NCBI GenBank assembly: GCA_039908345.1
Contig: JAMOBD010000003.1
Span: 40,294-104,293, forward strand
Reading direction: 5' to 3'
From: Magnetospirillum sp. WYHS-4
GTDB taxonomy: Bacteria > Pseudomonadota > Alphaproteobacteria > Rhodospirillales > GLO-3
DNA: 64,000 nt
Below are positions 44,651-54,814 of the stretch, one piece after another. The position numbers and the translations under genes were made by a program. Under the pieces are notes generated by a model. The model searched no databases. It was not told the DNA's origin and saw only the letters and a program-made list of their open reading frames with translations. Position 1 is the stretch's first letter; every line of letters begins with the position of its first letter.

Positions 44651-45268
44651 TCAGGACGCGTGCCGCTTGAGGGTATCGATGGCCCGCAGGATGGACTGGT
44701 GGTCGCCATCGTAAAGGCGGTCGGTGGGAGTGAGGACGAAGCGCGCCTTGGGCAGCGGCAACATGACCACGTCCAGGGTCTCGATCCGGTAGACCTCGGT
44801 CTCGGCCGCTTCCAACAACACGTTGATGATGGACCGTTGCAGGCGTGCCACCACGCTGCCGTCCCGCTTGGCGAAACCGTCCAGGCGGCGTTCCAGGAAC
44901 TCGCGGTCCGATTCCGACATCTCGCGGGCGATCTGGAAGGTCGCCGACACGCCGGGCACCAAGCCCACCGAAGTCTCGACCTCCTTGATACGGTAGCCGG
45001 CGTCGGCCAGCAAGGACCAGAACTCGGTCTCGTGGTTGCCGATACGGGTGGCGAATTCGGCCGGCGAGGGCGGCAGGAAGGCGGATAGGAAGGAGCCCAC
45101 CGCCGACTTGGTGGATGCCCAGGCGGACAGCGCCTTTTCCTCGATGGTCAGCACCAGGGATGGTTCTGGGACCGCCGTCGCCGCCTCGTTGTTGGGCCCC
45201 GCCCCGGCCGAGGACGCGGACGTTAGCCACAGGACAGTTACAAGAGCCGGCGGCAACGGGAATTTCAT
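44651..45268 (-). CDS. Secreted GYRIKE-motif protein, copy 2
   Basis: The 205-residue product has a signal peptide (about 1-23, ending AGAGP) and a periplasmic domain with GYRIKEVETSVGLVP and REMSESDREFLERRL, homologous to GYKLKEIDTQVGIIP and RELSAADIDFLD in the 29336-30355 protein. The shared MLPLPKA(R) segment extends the match. It lacks the C-terminal membrane helices of copy 1. It follows the second PstS-like gene by 13 bp, which repeats the gene order of copy 1. Confidence 0.65.
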   Translation of the reverse strand: MKFPLPPALVTVLWLTSASSAGAGPNNEAATAVPEPSLVLTIEEKALSAWASTKSAVGSFLSAFLPPSPAEFATRIGNHETEFWSLLADAGYRIKEVETSVGLVPGVSATFQIAREMSESDREFLERRLDGFAKRDGSVVARLQRSIINVLLEAAETEVYRIETLDVVMLPLPKARFVLTPTDRLYDGDHQSILRAIDTLKRHAS

Positions 45269-45281
45269 GGCGGGCTTCCTT

Positions 45282-46370
45282 CTAGCGGCTCATGGGGCGT
45301 TGCATCAGCGCTTCCAGACGTTGGCGGGCCCTGTCGGAAGGTGGCAGCAGCATCAGGCCCAGGCGTTCGAAGAAGCCGCCCGGATCGACAGCCTGCTCGC
45401 TGGCCGTGTCCAACAGGAACTCTCGCAGGCCGCGCGTCACGCCGTAGCCCTTGCGGCCGTGCATGTGACCCACCTTGAAATAAAAATATATCTTGCGGCT
45501 CAGCAGGTACTCGCCGCTTTCCACGCTCTGCTGGGTGGGCAGGACGCCCTCGAACGGCAACAACGGCGAGGTCGGCATCAGGCTGTCGTGGACACGGCGC
45601 GGCACGACCGCCAGCGCGCCGGGCGGCATGCTATTGAGGAAGTTGGTCATCGCCTCCGCCGTTCCGGATTCGGAAATGCGCCCGTCCTCGCGCGCCGCGA
45701 TACACTTGCGCACCCGGTCTCCGGCTCCGTAGATGGCCCGGATCTCGGGCACGTAGCGGCAGCCGCCTTCCATGGCACGGTCGTCGAACAGATGCCGGAG
45801 TCCACTGCCCCCCGGAGGCAGGGCCACCTGGATTTCCGTGTCGGGCAGCTTGGCGTCGACGTCCGTCCAACGCCGCGCGGCGTTGGTATAAAAGACCCCG
45901 TCTCGGGGTACTTCCAGGGCCAGGGCCCGGTACAGCGTCTCCGCCGTGGCGTTGAAGGGCAGGGCCCCCTGACGGGCCGCCAGCACCAGCACCTCGTGCC
46001 CGACCGCCACTTCGACGATCTCCGACACCCCCTGCTCGCCGCAGACCCGGAATTCGTTGCGGCTGATCCGCCGGGGCGCCACCACCACGTCGGGATACTC
46101 GACGCCGATGCCCTTGCAGAAACGGGCAAAGGCATTGGTGGCCGTCTGATAGTCGATGGCGGGAACAGGGAACTGCCGACGGGCCACGAAGTACTGGGCC
46201 GCGGCTTCGGCATAGGGGCGCATCACGGCGGGAGCGGCGATCGCCAAGTTCTTGCGCAGGGCGAATTCCTCGATCGCCTCGCCCGGCGGCTGCGCCGCGG
46301 CCTGCGGAACCAGGAGTAGAATGGCCAAACCGGACAACCAGCGCCCGACGCGTGCTGCCGAGACGGACAT
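45282..46370 (-). CDS. PstS-like periplasmic binding protein, copy 2 (anion loop lost)
   Basis: The 362-residue protein has a signal peptide (about 1-25, VGRWLSGLAILLLVPQAAA). It aligns with the 28212-29306 protein: FCKGIGVEYPDVVVAPRR, VCGEQGVSEIVEVAVGHEV, WTDVDAKLPDTEIQVALP. The GST loop of copy 1 is replaced by an AIAAPAVMRPYAEA sequence, so it may bind no phosphate or act as a decoy or structural partner. ATG 46370 follows GGGGGAAG. It is divergent from the second SpoIIE-type phosphatase. Confidence 0.72.
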   Translation of the reverse strand: MSVSAARVGRWLSGLAILLLVPQAAAQPPGEAIEEFALRKNLAIAAPAVMRPYAEAAAQYFVARRQFPVPAIDYQTATNAFARFCKGIGVEYPDVVVAPRRISRNEFRVCGEQGVSEIVEVAVGHEVLVLAARQGALPFNATAETLYRALALEVPRDGVFYTNAARRWTDVDAKLPDTEIQVALPPGGSGLRHLFDDRAMEGGCRYVPEIRAIYGAGDRVRKCIAAREDGRISESGTAEAMTNFLNSMPPGALAVVPRRVHDSLMPTSPLLPFEGVLPTQQSVESGEYLLSRKIYFYFKVGHMHGRKGYGVTRGLREFLLDTASEQAVDPGGFFERLGLMLLPPSDRARQRLEALMQRPMSR

Positions 46371-46509
46371 CTTCTTCCCCCAACTATTCTGACATTTTCC
46401 GACATGGTAAAGAAAGAGTAGCCCCGATGCAAACGGCCGGATGGCATACTTGACTCTCCGCCGATCTTCGCGGGAGGATCGACGGTTTGCGCGGAGAAGG
46501 GTGGGCAGA

Positions 46510-48531
46510 ATGAGCGATTCGCCGGCAAGGGATTCGAGCTTCTCCGCCCGCTTCAACCGGATCATGCGGCTGACGCTGACGGTCGTGCTGTTCATTTCGG
46601 GCGGTCTGGCCTACTTGCAGTTCGACGAGCGCCGCCGGGCCGAGCGCGACCTGCTGGTCCAACGCCTGGACGAGCGGGCCCAGGCGCTCAACTTCATCAT
46701 GAAGAGCAGCGCCGACTACGTCGAAGCCATGCGCCTGGCGGGCGAATCCTGGTATACGGTCCAGGGTGCCCGCCCCCCTGCCCGCCCGCCGCTGCTCGAA
46801 GCGGCACTCGCCCAGGCCAGCGAGGGCATGTGGCGGCTGGACGATATCCCCAAGCCCTACGAGCGCCGCCATACCGGCAACCTGACCGGCCTGGAGCAAC
46901 CCCTCGACGACAGCCTGCGGTACGAGTTGGAAATGGCGCTATCCCTCAATCCGCTGTTCGAGGTGATCGCCAAGAACATCCCCAATGCGGCCTGGTCCTA
47001 TTACACCTCGAAGCGGAACTTCATCCTCATCCATCCCTGGGTGCCGTCCAGCGAGTTCAAATATACTCCGGAACTCTATACCCACGGCTTCTATACGGAA
47101 GGCCTGCCGGAGAACAACCGGGAGCGCCGCCGTTTCTGGACCGAGGCCTATATCGATCAGGCCGGCAAGGGCCTGATGGTGACCTGCGGCGCCCCGGTCT
47201 ATGAAGGCGACGGCTTTCGCGGCACCGTGGCCCTCGATCTGACCCTGGACGTGTTGAACGAGTTCGTGCGGGCTTTTTCCTCTCCGCACGGGACGCTCTT
47301 CGTGGTCAACGAACGCGGCCAGTTGCTCGCCCATCCGACGGCCGTCGCTTCCGCCGACAAGGCGGTGAAGACCGTCGCCGACGCCCTGCCCCCGGCCCTG
47401 GCCAGCCTTAATCCGGCGACGCTTCTGGCCGGCACCTCCCAGAGCCTGGACGCCGTCGGCGCCCATTACGTCTGGTCGCGCAAGCTGGCCGACGCCCCCT
47501 GGCGCTTGGTCTACGTCGGCGACCGCTTGGCCATGCTGCGCGACCTGTTCGTCGACGCCGGCACCGATGTGGCGGCCTTGTTGATCGGCCTGTCCCTGAT
47601 GCTGCTGATGGCGACCCGGGCCACCCGGCGGGAGTTTATCGCCCCCGCCCAGAAGCTGGTCGATCACATCGAGCTGGAAAGCCGCGCGGCGGCAGTCGGC
47701 ATTCCCGACGTGCCCGAGGGCTGGCGGCCCTGGTTCGAGACCATCACCCGCATCTTCAACGACCACGGCCAACTGGTCTCCATCCGCCAGGAACTGGACG
47801 TGGCCCGGCGCATGCAGCATTCGATCCTGCCGACCCGCTTTCCCAGCCGCCCCGACGTCCAGTTGCACGCCCGCATGATCGCGGCCAAGGAAGTGGGCGG
47901 CGATTTCTACGATTTCTTCTGGCTGGATGCCAACCGGCTGGGCATCGCCATTGCCGACGTCTCGGGCAAGGGCGTGCCGGCGGCGCTCTTCATGGCCGTG
48001 GCCCGCACTTTGCTGCGCGCCACCGCGCCCACCACCGCCGGCCCCGGCCCCTGCTTGGCCCTGGCCAACGACCTGCTGTCCCAGGAAAACGACACCGGCA
48101 TGTTCGTCACCCTGTTCTATGCGGTGTTCGACACGGCGACCGGCCATCTGAGCTATGCCAACGGCGGACACAACCCGCCCTTCCTGATCGGGGCCGACGG
48201 TATCGGCCGGGCCCTGCCGACCACCGGCGGCATGGCCCTGGGGGTCCTGGAGGGCGAAAGCTACGCCGAGGGCGCCGTCGACCTGGGACCGGGCGACTCC
48301 TTGTTCCTCTACACCGATGGCGTTACCGAGGCTTTCGATACGGGAGGCCGGCTGTTCACCGAGGCACGGCTGGCCGGGGTACTGGACGGCGGCCAAAGCC
48401 TGGGCGCCGCCGACTTGGTCGACAAGGTTGTCCACGCGGTGGAAGGCTTCGCCGCCGGAGCAGCCCAATCCGACGACATCACCTGCGTCGCCCTGCACTT
48501 CACCCGCCCCTTGACGGCCGGTGCGCCATGA
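46510..48531 (+). CDS. SpoIIE/RsbU-type PP2C phosphatase with periplasmic sensor, copy 2
   Basis: The 673-residue protein has a membrane helix (about 18-37), a Cache-like periplasmic domain (VIAKNIPNAAWSYYTSKRN, GFRGTVALDLTLD), a second helix near 353-371 and a C-terminal PP2C domain with VGGDFYDFFW, IADVSGKGVPAALFM, TDGVTEAF and DDITCVAL. It heads an operon with an anti-sigma-type kinase and a STAS antagonist (4-bp overlap with the kinase), so it should dephosphorylate that STAS protein in response to an envelope signal. ATG 46510 follows GGAGAAGGG. Confidence 0.92.
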   Translation: MSDSPARDSSFSARFNRIMRLTLTVVLFISGGLAYLQFDERRRAERDLLVQRLDERAQALNFIMKSSADYVEAMRLAGESWYTVQGARPPARPPLLEAALAQASEGMWRLDDIPKPYERRHTGNLTGLEQPLDDSLRYELEMALSLNPLFEVIAKNIPNAAWSYYTSKRNFILIHPWVPSSEFKYTPELYTHGFYTEGLPENNRERRRFWTEAYIDQAGKGLMVTCGAPVYEGDGFRGTVALDLTLDVLNEFVRAFSSPHGTLFVVNERGQLLAHPTAVASADKAVKTVADALPPALASLNPATLLAGTSQSLDAVGAHYVWSRKLADAPWRLVYVGDRLAMLRDLFVDAGTDVAALLIGLSLMLLMATRATRREFIAPAQKLVDHIELESRAAAVGIPDVPEGWRPWFETITRIFNDHGQLVSIRQELDVARRMQHSILPTRFPSRPDVQLHARMIAAKEVGGDFYDFFWLDANRLGIAIADVSGKGVPAALFMAVARTLLRATAPTTAGPGPCLALANDLLSQENDTGMFVTLFYAVFDTATGHLSYANGGHNPPFLIGADGIGRALPTTGGMALGVLEGESYAEGAVDLGPGDSLFLYTDGVTEAFDTGGRLFTEARLAGVLDGGQSLGAADLVDKVVHAVEGFAAGAAQSDDITCVALHFTRPLTAGAP

Positions 48532-48968
48532 CCCATCGCCTTGAGGTCCGCCTCGCCAACGAACTGCCCGAAATCGGTCGCCTGATGGACGAGGTGAAGA
48601 AATTCGGAGAATCCTGTAGCGCACCGCCTCCGGTGGTTTTCGACTTCACCCTGGCCTTCGACGAGCTGTTGACCAATACCATCACCTACGGCTTCGAGGC
48701 GGACAGCCGCCACGAGATCGTGGTCCGCCTGGCGGTCGAGGGCGATCACCTGGTCGGCGAGATCCGCGACGACGGCAAGGCATTCAATCCGCTGGAAATC
48801 CCCGATCCTGACTTGTCCCTGGATATCGACGAACGGCCGATCGGCGGCCTGGGAGTCTTCTTCGTGCGGAAGGTCATGGATCGGGTGGACTATCGCCGCG
48901 AAGACGGATTCAATATCATCACCTTGCGCAAGGCCTTGAGCGGGGCCGGCAGCCAAGACGGGGAATGA
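48528..48968 (+). CDS. RsbW/SpoIIAB-type serine kinase (HATPase_c_2)
   Basis: The 146-residue GHKL ATPase has an N box FDELLTNTITYGF, G1 DDGKAFNP and G2 GGLGVFFVRKV. In partner switching such kinases bind and inhibit a sigma factor or other target and phosphorylate their STAS antagonist. The ATG overlaps the phosphatase stop; the STAS gene follows by 1 bp. No sigma factor gene occurs in the window, so the target is unknown. Confidence 0.92.
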   Translation: MTHRLEVRLANELPEIGRLMDEVKKFGESCSAPPPVVFDFTLAFDELLTNTITYGFEADSRHEIVVRLAVEGDHLVGEIRDDGKAFNPLEIPDPDLSLDIDERPIGGLGVFFVRKVMDRVDYRREDGFNIITLRKALSGAGSQDGE

Positions 48969-48969
48969 C

Positions 48970-49296
48970 ATGGAACTGCGGGAAAGCAACGAAAGCGGCC
49001 AAGTGGTCGTGGAACTGAATGGACGCCTCGACAGCAACACCTGCAAGCCGGTGGAAGACCGTCTGGTGGCCCTGCTGGACGGCGGCACCCAGGCCCTGGT
49101 GCTCGACTTCACCGGTCTCGAATACATCAGCAGCGCCGGACTGCGAGTCCTGTTGGTGACGGCCAAGCGCATGAAGGCGGCGCAGGGCCGCCTGTCCATC
49201 TGCGCGATTCGGCCGGAAGTGCGCGAAGTCTTCGAGATCAGCGGCTTCTCGAAGATCTTCAGCATCTTCCCCAGCCGGGTGGAGGCCGTGGGTTAG
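48970..49296 (+). CDS. STAS-domain anti-sigma factor antagonist
   Basis: The 108-residue STAS protein reads VVVELNGRLDSNTCKPVED and FTGLEYISSAGLRVLL; Ser55 aligns with the phosphorylated serine of SpoIIAA/RsbV. It is expected to be phosphorylated by the kinase just upstream and dephosphorylated by one or both SpoIIE-type phosphatases, releasing the kinase's target. Third gene of the operon. Confidence 0.93.
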   Translation: MELRESNESGQVVVELNGRLDSNTCKPVEDRLVALLDGGTQALVLDFTGLEYISSAGLRVLLVTAKRMKAAQGRLSICAIRPEVREVFEISGFSKIFSIFPSRVEAVG

Positions 49297-49316
49297 GGCG
49301 GCGGAAATTTGGTATC

Positions 49317-49772
49317 ATGATCGCTCTTCCCCGGATCGAGTTAGGCCCCGTGAAGAAGCTGTTCGCCAAGCTTCTGGACTGGACAAGGCAAGAGTTGCCT
49401 TCCCATCACCCGCGGCCCGGTATCCTGGTCGCCAAGGGGACGGGCGGCCGGCTCGAGTTGGACGGCAACCGGCTGCGCATCACCAAGGGCGGCTGGTTCG
49501 GCATTCTGGTCACCCTGCTGGGCATCGAAGGCGGTTTCGTCGAACGGACCATCCGGGTGAACCTGATCTCGGCCATCGAATTCGACAAGCCGGCATTCTT
49601 CTTCCGCTACGTGCGCATTTCCTACCCCGGAGCCCCGGAGTTGACGGGCAGCGACGCCAGGGACATGATGGCCGAGAACGCCATGCTCATGAGCCTTATC
49701 GACAACCGTATGTTCTACATCATCAAGGCACGCATCGAACATCTCATGGACCGCCAGGTGCAGGTCCTTTAG
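49317..49772 (+). CDS. Small PH-domain-like protein, unknown function
   Basis: The 151-residue protein has an N-terminal amphipathic region and a beta-rich core (RLELDGNRLRITKGG, GFVERTIRVNLISAIEFDKPAFFFRYVRISYPG) that looks like a bacterial PH-type domain, followed by a C-terminal helix. Such domains bind membranes or proteins. A GTG at 49350 is an alternative start. It is between the partner-switching genes and the ABC transporter, so it may be an output or adaptor (inference). Confidence 0.55.
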   Translation: MIALPRIELGPVKKLFAKLLDWTRQELPSHHPRPGILVAKGTGGRLELDGNRLRITKGGWFGILVTLLGIEGGFVERTIRVNLISAIEFDKPAFFFRYVRISYPGAPELTGSDARDMMAENAMLMSLIDNRMFYIIKARIEHLMDRQVQVL

Positions 49773-49773
49773 C

Positions 49774-51102
49774 ATGGTGATCCCCGCCGCTCCGAGCCGG
49801 CCGGCCCGGTCCCTTGCCTTGCGGGCGACGGTGGCGCTGCTGGCCGTGGCCAGCCTGAGTTCCGCGCTGGTCTATCTGTTCTGCCCCGAGTTGCTGACCG
49901 ACGCCCGCAACCGGAGCGGCGATCTGTATCGGCATGCGGCAGCCATCGGCGAGGACTTCGAAAGGGGAGTCCACAAGCTGCGCGAAGCCGCCGGCCGCCT
50001 GTGGGCCGAGGATGCGGCCCCGGTGGCCCCCGCCCGCCCGGAACCGCCCGTCCTTTCCGCCTCCCCGGCCATGCAGGCGGTGGTGCTCTGGCACGATGCC
50101 GAGGCGGTGTCCCGGCGCGGCCAAGTGGATACCGGCGACTTCAACGAGTTCGTTGCCGCCCTGCGCCGCACCATGGACGAGGACCGGGCCCGCCTGCGAC
50201 TGATCGCCGCCGAACATTTGCGCGCCGAACTGGAACCGGCCCTGGCGCTTCTGCCGGCCCGCATTCCGGCCTTTGCCGAGGAGCTGTTCACCTATTCCAC
50301 CAGTGCCGGCCTGCTTTACGATGCCATCGCCGTTACCGACGGCGCCATCGAGGCCACCGCCCGGCCGGCCGCCGTCGAACGCACCCACGGCGAAATCGTG
50401 CGCGGCTTGGTACAGCGCTATCGCAAGGTCGTCCTGTCGCCCGAGGTGACCCTGGGTCCGGTGCGCAACGCCATCGGCAGGGCATACGGGGCACTGCGAC
50501 GCGACCTCCTCAGCAACTGCGACCGCTACGACCGCGCTTTCCGCGATTTCCTCAAGTCCCATGCGGCCGGTATCGAGGTGCTGGACAATGCCAGCGGCTG
50601 GCGGCCCGATCCGATCTGGAGTCCCGAGAACGCCACCTTCCGCTCCCTCTGCCACACCCTGCGCATGGCCGACGGCGGACATTACGTGGTGGACGAGAAG
50701 ATGCTGGCCGAGTTGGCCGATCCGTCCATGGCCGTGCATGAACTGTTGTCCGAAATCAGCCGCCCCATCGCCGATATCGCCGTGGAGGCGGCCGTATCGA
50801 CGGCGGGCGCCGTCCATTTCCTGGAGGGATTCGGCCTACCGGCCTCCTGGGCCTACGTCCCGGCACGGGCGACGGGCCTCGCGGTCTCGAACTGGGCCAT
50901 GGCTTGGCAGGTGCTGGACCGCATGGACGCCATCCGCAACCGGCCCAAGTTGGAGACCCATCTGCGCGAGGCCTTGCAGGGCGCCCGCGCCGCCATCACC
51001 GAGAAGGCCCTGATGGCCTTGATCGAATTTGTCTCCCTGCGCCTCGACGGCATGGAGAGCGTCATCGCGGCACGGAGCGAAGGTGGGAGGTTTGGGCGGT
51101 GA
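49774..51102 (+). CDS. Membrane-anchored helical periplasmic protein, unknown function (family A-like, copy 3)
   Basis: The 442-residue protein has one N-terminal membrane helix (about 13-32) and a large, mainly helical periplasmic part. Near the C-terminus, VSNWAMAWQVLDRMDAI then KLETHLREALQGARAAI recall the C-terminal segments of the 42497 and 43614 proteins. It starts 1 bp after the PH-like gene and overlaps the next start, so the genes are coupled up to the ABC transporter. No known family; MlaD- or MlaC-like features were not seen. Confidence 0.55.
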   Translation: MVIPAAPSRPARSLALRATVALLAVASLSSALVYLFCPELLTDARNRSGDLYRHAAAIGEDFERGVHKLREAAGRLWAEDAAPVAPARPEPPVLSASPAMQAVVLWHDAEAVSRRGQVDTGDFNEFVAALRRTMDEDRARLRLIAAEHLRAELEPALALLPARIPAFAEELFTYSTSAGLLYDAIAVTDGAIEATARPAAVERTHGEIVRGLVQRYRKVVLSPEVTLGPVRNAIGRAYGALRRDLLSNCDRYDRAFRDFLKSHAAGIEVLDNASGWRPDPIWSPENATFRSLCHTLRMADGGHYVVDEKMLAELADPSMAVHELLSEISRPIADIAVEAAVSTAGAVHFLEGFGLPASWAYVPARATGLAVSNWAMAWQVLDRMDAIRNRPKLETHLREALQGARAAITEKALMALIEFVSLRLDGMESVIAARSEGGRFGR

Positions 51103-52252
51103 CACCCGCCGCCGCCCGTCGCTTCAACCGGCTTTCGGCCTGGCTGGAACAACGGTCCGTAATGGCGTTCGTCAGCCTGTTCATCCTGGCCGGCGTGGTG
51201 GCCGCCGGCTACCGGGTGCTGCCGGCGCGCTTTCTGCCCTGGGAGGAAGCCGGAACCGCCTTCCGCTCCACCTACAACATGGGCTATTGGGCCGGGCGCG
51301 GCGGAGCGGTGTTCCTGATCGGCGACGATCTGTTTCCCTATCAGTGCGGATCCGCCTTGGTGGAAGCGCCCTTCTCGGTGCGTATCCGCGCCTTCGAGGA
51401 ACGCGGCTGCGCCGAACATCTGGAAACCCGTCTGGTCCGCCTCTACGAGGCCGATCTGCGGGTGCCCTGGGCGTTGATCCCGGAATCCGACCGCACCGAA
51501 TTGAAGGCCTTCGGGCGGGAGGCCATGGCCTACCTGCGGGGCTCCATCCTCGCCGCCGTGGCCTCGCCCTATTTCGACCTGGAATATCGGCCCGTATTGG
51601 CCGACATCATCCGCACCGCGCTCCGCCGGGCTTGGTACGCCCCGGTCACCCAGGTGACTCTGTCGCGGGCCGCGCGCACCCTCGACCCTCATCTGGTCGA
51701 CCGGGTGACCGCCGGGCTCCTGCCCATCGTCCTGGAACGGGCGGAAAGCACCTTCTGGCAGACCCTCAAGGGCTACGCCGGCAGCCTGGTGGGCGGCGGG
51801 AAGGAGACGGAAGGTTCGCCCCTGACACGGGTGACGGTCGACCTGCTGCGCGACGAGCGCGTCCACGCCCACTTGGTCGAAACCCTGCCCGCCCTGGCGG
51901 CCAGCGGCGAGATGACCGGGCTGGCCTCGACGCTGGCCAGTGAAATGGGCATGGCGCTGCTCGACGATCCGCGCATGCTGCCGCTGGCTTCCCGGATGCT
52001 CACCGATTCCCGGCTGCTGGGCGATGCCCCGGCGCCGTCCCCGCTCGGAGGCAAGCGCCTGACCCGCGATCTGCCGCGTTGGCTGATGCGGCTGCGGCAC
52101 GAACGCGACCACAATCCCCTGGTCTCCCAGGTGGTCAAGAACCTGATACGCGGCCGCAGCGGTTTCCTGGTCCTGCTCATGACCCCGGCCCAGCAGGAAC
52201 TGCTGGTGCGCGGCGACCTTCCGGCCGGCATCGGCTTGGTGGCGGAGGGCCG

Positions 52253-52256
<4 letters not shown>
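51099..52256 (+). CDS. Membrane-anchored periplasmic protein, unknown function
   Basis: The 385-residue protein has a membrane helix (about 18-38) and a large periplasmic region. GTG 51099 overlaps the previous stop (GTGA) and follows GGGAGG; the longer frame from 50904 is a shadow. It ends by overlapping the ATG of the ABC transporter, so it may be the periplasmic partner that takes the place of MlaD (no MCE motif is visible). No family recognised. Confidence 0.6.
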
Positions 52257-53779
<1,523 letters not shown>

Positions 53780-53938
53780 GCTATTCCCGAACCGATTCGG
53801 CCACGGACGTTGTAATTCGTGGGCCACGGCGCTAGGGTGGACGTGGAATTCCATCCCCTTTTCCCTATCGGGAACGCCGCCATCCGGACCGCCGCCGGGT
53901 GGATCATGGCTTTTCAGGCCCAAGAAGGACAGTAAGTC

Positions 53939-54157
53939 ATGGCTCGCAAGAAACAATCGGCCAAGGCCGCCTTCGTCATGTTCAACGTCGTCTACGAGGA
54001 CGGCACCCTGACATCCAACCGCCGCGTGCCGTCGGAACTGCTCGACGGCCTGGACGGCGAAGCCCCGGCCCGCACCTTCATCGAGGACCAGGACAACAAG
54101 ATCGCCGCCCAGTCGGGCATGCGCCGCGCCAAGATCAAGTCCATCGTCCGCGCCTGA
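53939..54157 (+). CDS. Small basic protein of unknown function upstream of efp
   Basis: The 72-residue product starts MARKKQSAKAAFVMFNVVYEDG, is acidic in the middle and ends RAKIKSIVRA. I do not recognise a named family. GAAGGAC precedes the ATG. It lies 84 bp before efp and probably shares a transcript with it. The 159-bp gap before it shows no clear promoter or terminator. Confidence 0.6.
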   Translation: MARKKQSAKAAFVMFNVVYEDGTLTSNRRVPSELLDGLDGEAPARTFIEDQDNKIAAQSGMRRAKIKSIVRA

Positions 54158-54241
54158 AGCGATTTCGGCCGGTTGCCTTCCGGGAGGCGACCTGTTAGGG
54201 TCCGCGCCCAATTCCCCGGTATTTTTGTAGACGGTTCCGCC

Positions 54242-54808
54242 ATGAAGATCCAAGCCAACACGATTCGTCCCGGTATGGTGCTCGACCATCAGGGCAAGCT
54301 CTGGACGGTGCTCAAGATCCAGCTCATCCAGCCCGGCAAGGGCGGCGCCTTCATCCAGGTCGAAATGCGCGCCCTCGATTCCGGCAACAAGACCAACGAG
54401 CGCTGGCGCACGGCCGACACCGTCGAACGCCTGAACGTCGACGAACGCGAGTGCAGCTTCCTGTTCAAGGACGGCACCCACCTGACCTTCATGGACAGCG
54501 AGACCTTCGAGCAACTCACCATGGACGAGGATGTGGTCGGCGATTCGGCCGTCTTCCTGCAGGAAAACATGGCGGTCACCATCGACCTGATCGAAGGCCG
54601 GCCAGTGGCCGTCCACCTGCCGGTCACCGTGACCCTGGCCATCGTCGAGGCCGACGCCGTGGTGAAGGGCCAGACGGCCTCCTCGTCCTACAAGCCGGCG
54701 ATCCTCGAAAACGGCGTCAAGATCATGGTGCCGCCGCACATCGGTACGGGCACCCGCGTGGTGGTCAATACCGAATCCTGCGAATACGTCGAACGCGCCA
54801 AGGACTGA
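54242..54808 (+). CDS. efp: Translation elongation factor EF-P
   Basis: The 188-residue protein has the three EF-P domains: MKIQANTIRPGMVLDHQGKLW, the loop PGKGGAF with the potentially modified lysine, LFKDGTHLTFMDSETFEQ and the C-terminal ILENGVKIMVPPHIGTGTRVVV. It relieves stalling at polyproline. The Pro-rich OmpA protein at 55748 is an obvious client. ATG 54242 is supported by alignment; no strong Shine-Dalgarno is visible. Confidence 0.96.
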   Translation: MKIQANTIRPGMVLDHQGKLWTVLKIQLIQPGKGGAFIQVEMRALDSGNKTNERWRTADTVERLNVDERECSFLFKDGTHLTFMDSETFEQLTMDEDVVGDSAVFLQENMAVTIDLIEGRPVAVHLPVTVTLAIVEADAVVKGQTASSSYKPAILENGVKIMVPPHIGTGTRVVVNTESCEYVERAKD

Positions 54809-54814
54809 CGCCCC

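Noticed and set aside
53855..53875. An 11-bp match to the CRISPR repeat (TTCCCTATCGG) upstream of efp
   Set aside because: Too short and in repeat orientation, not anti-repeat; no flanking structure for a tracrRNA. Probably chance.
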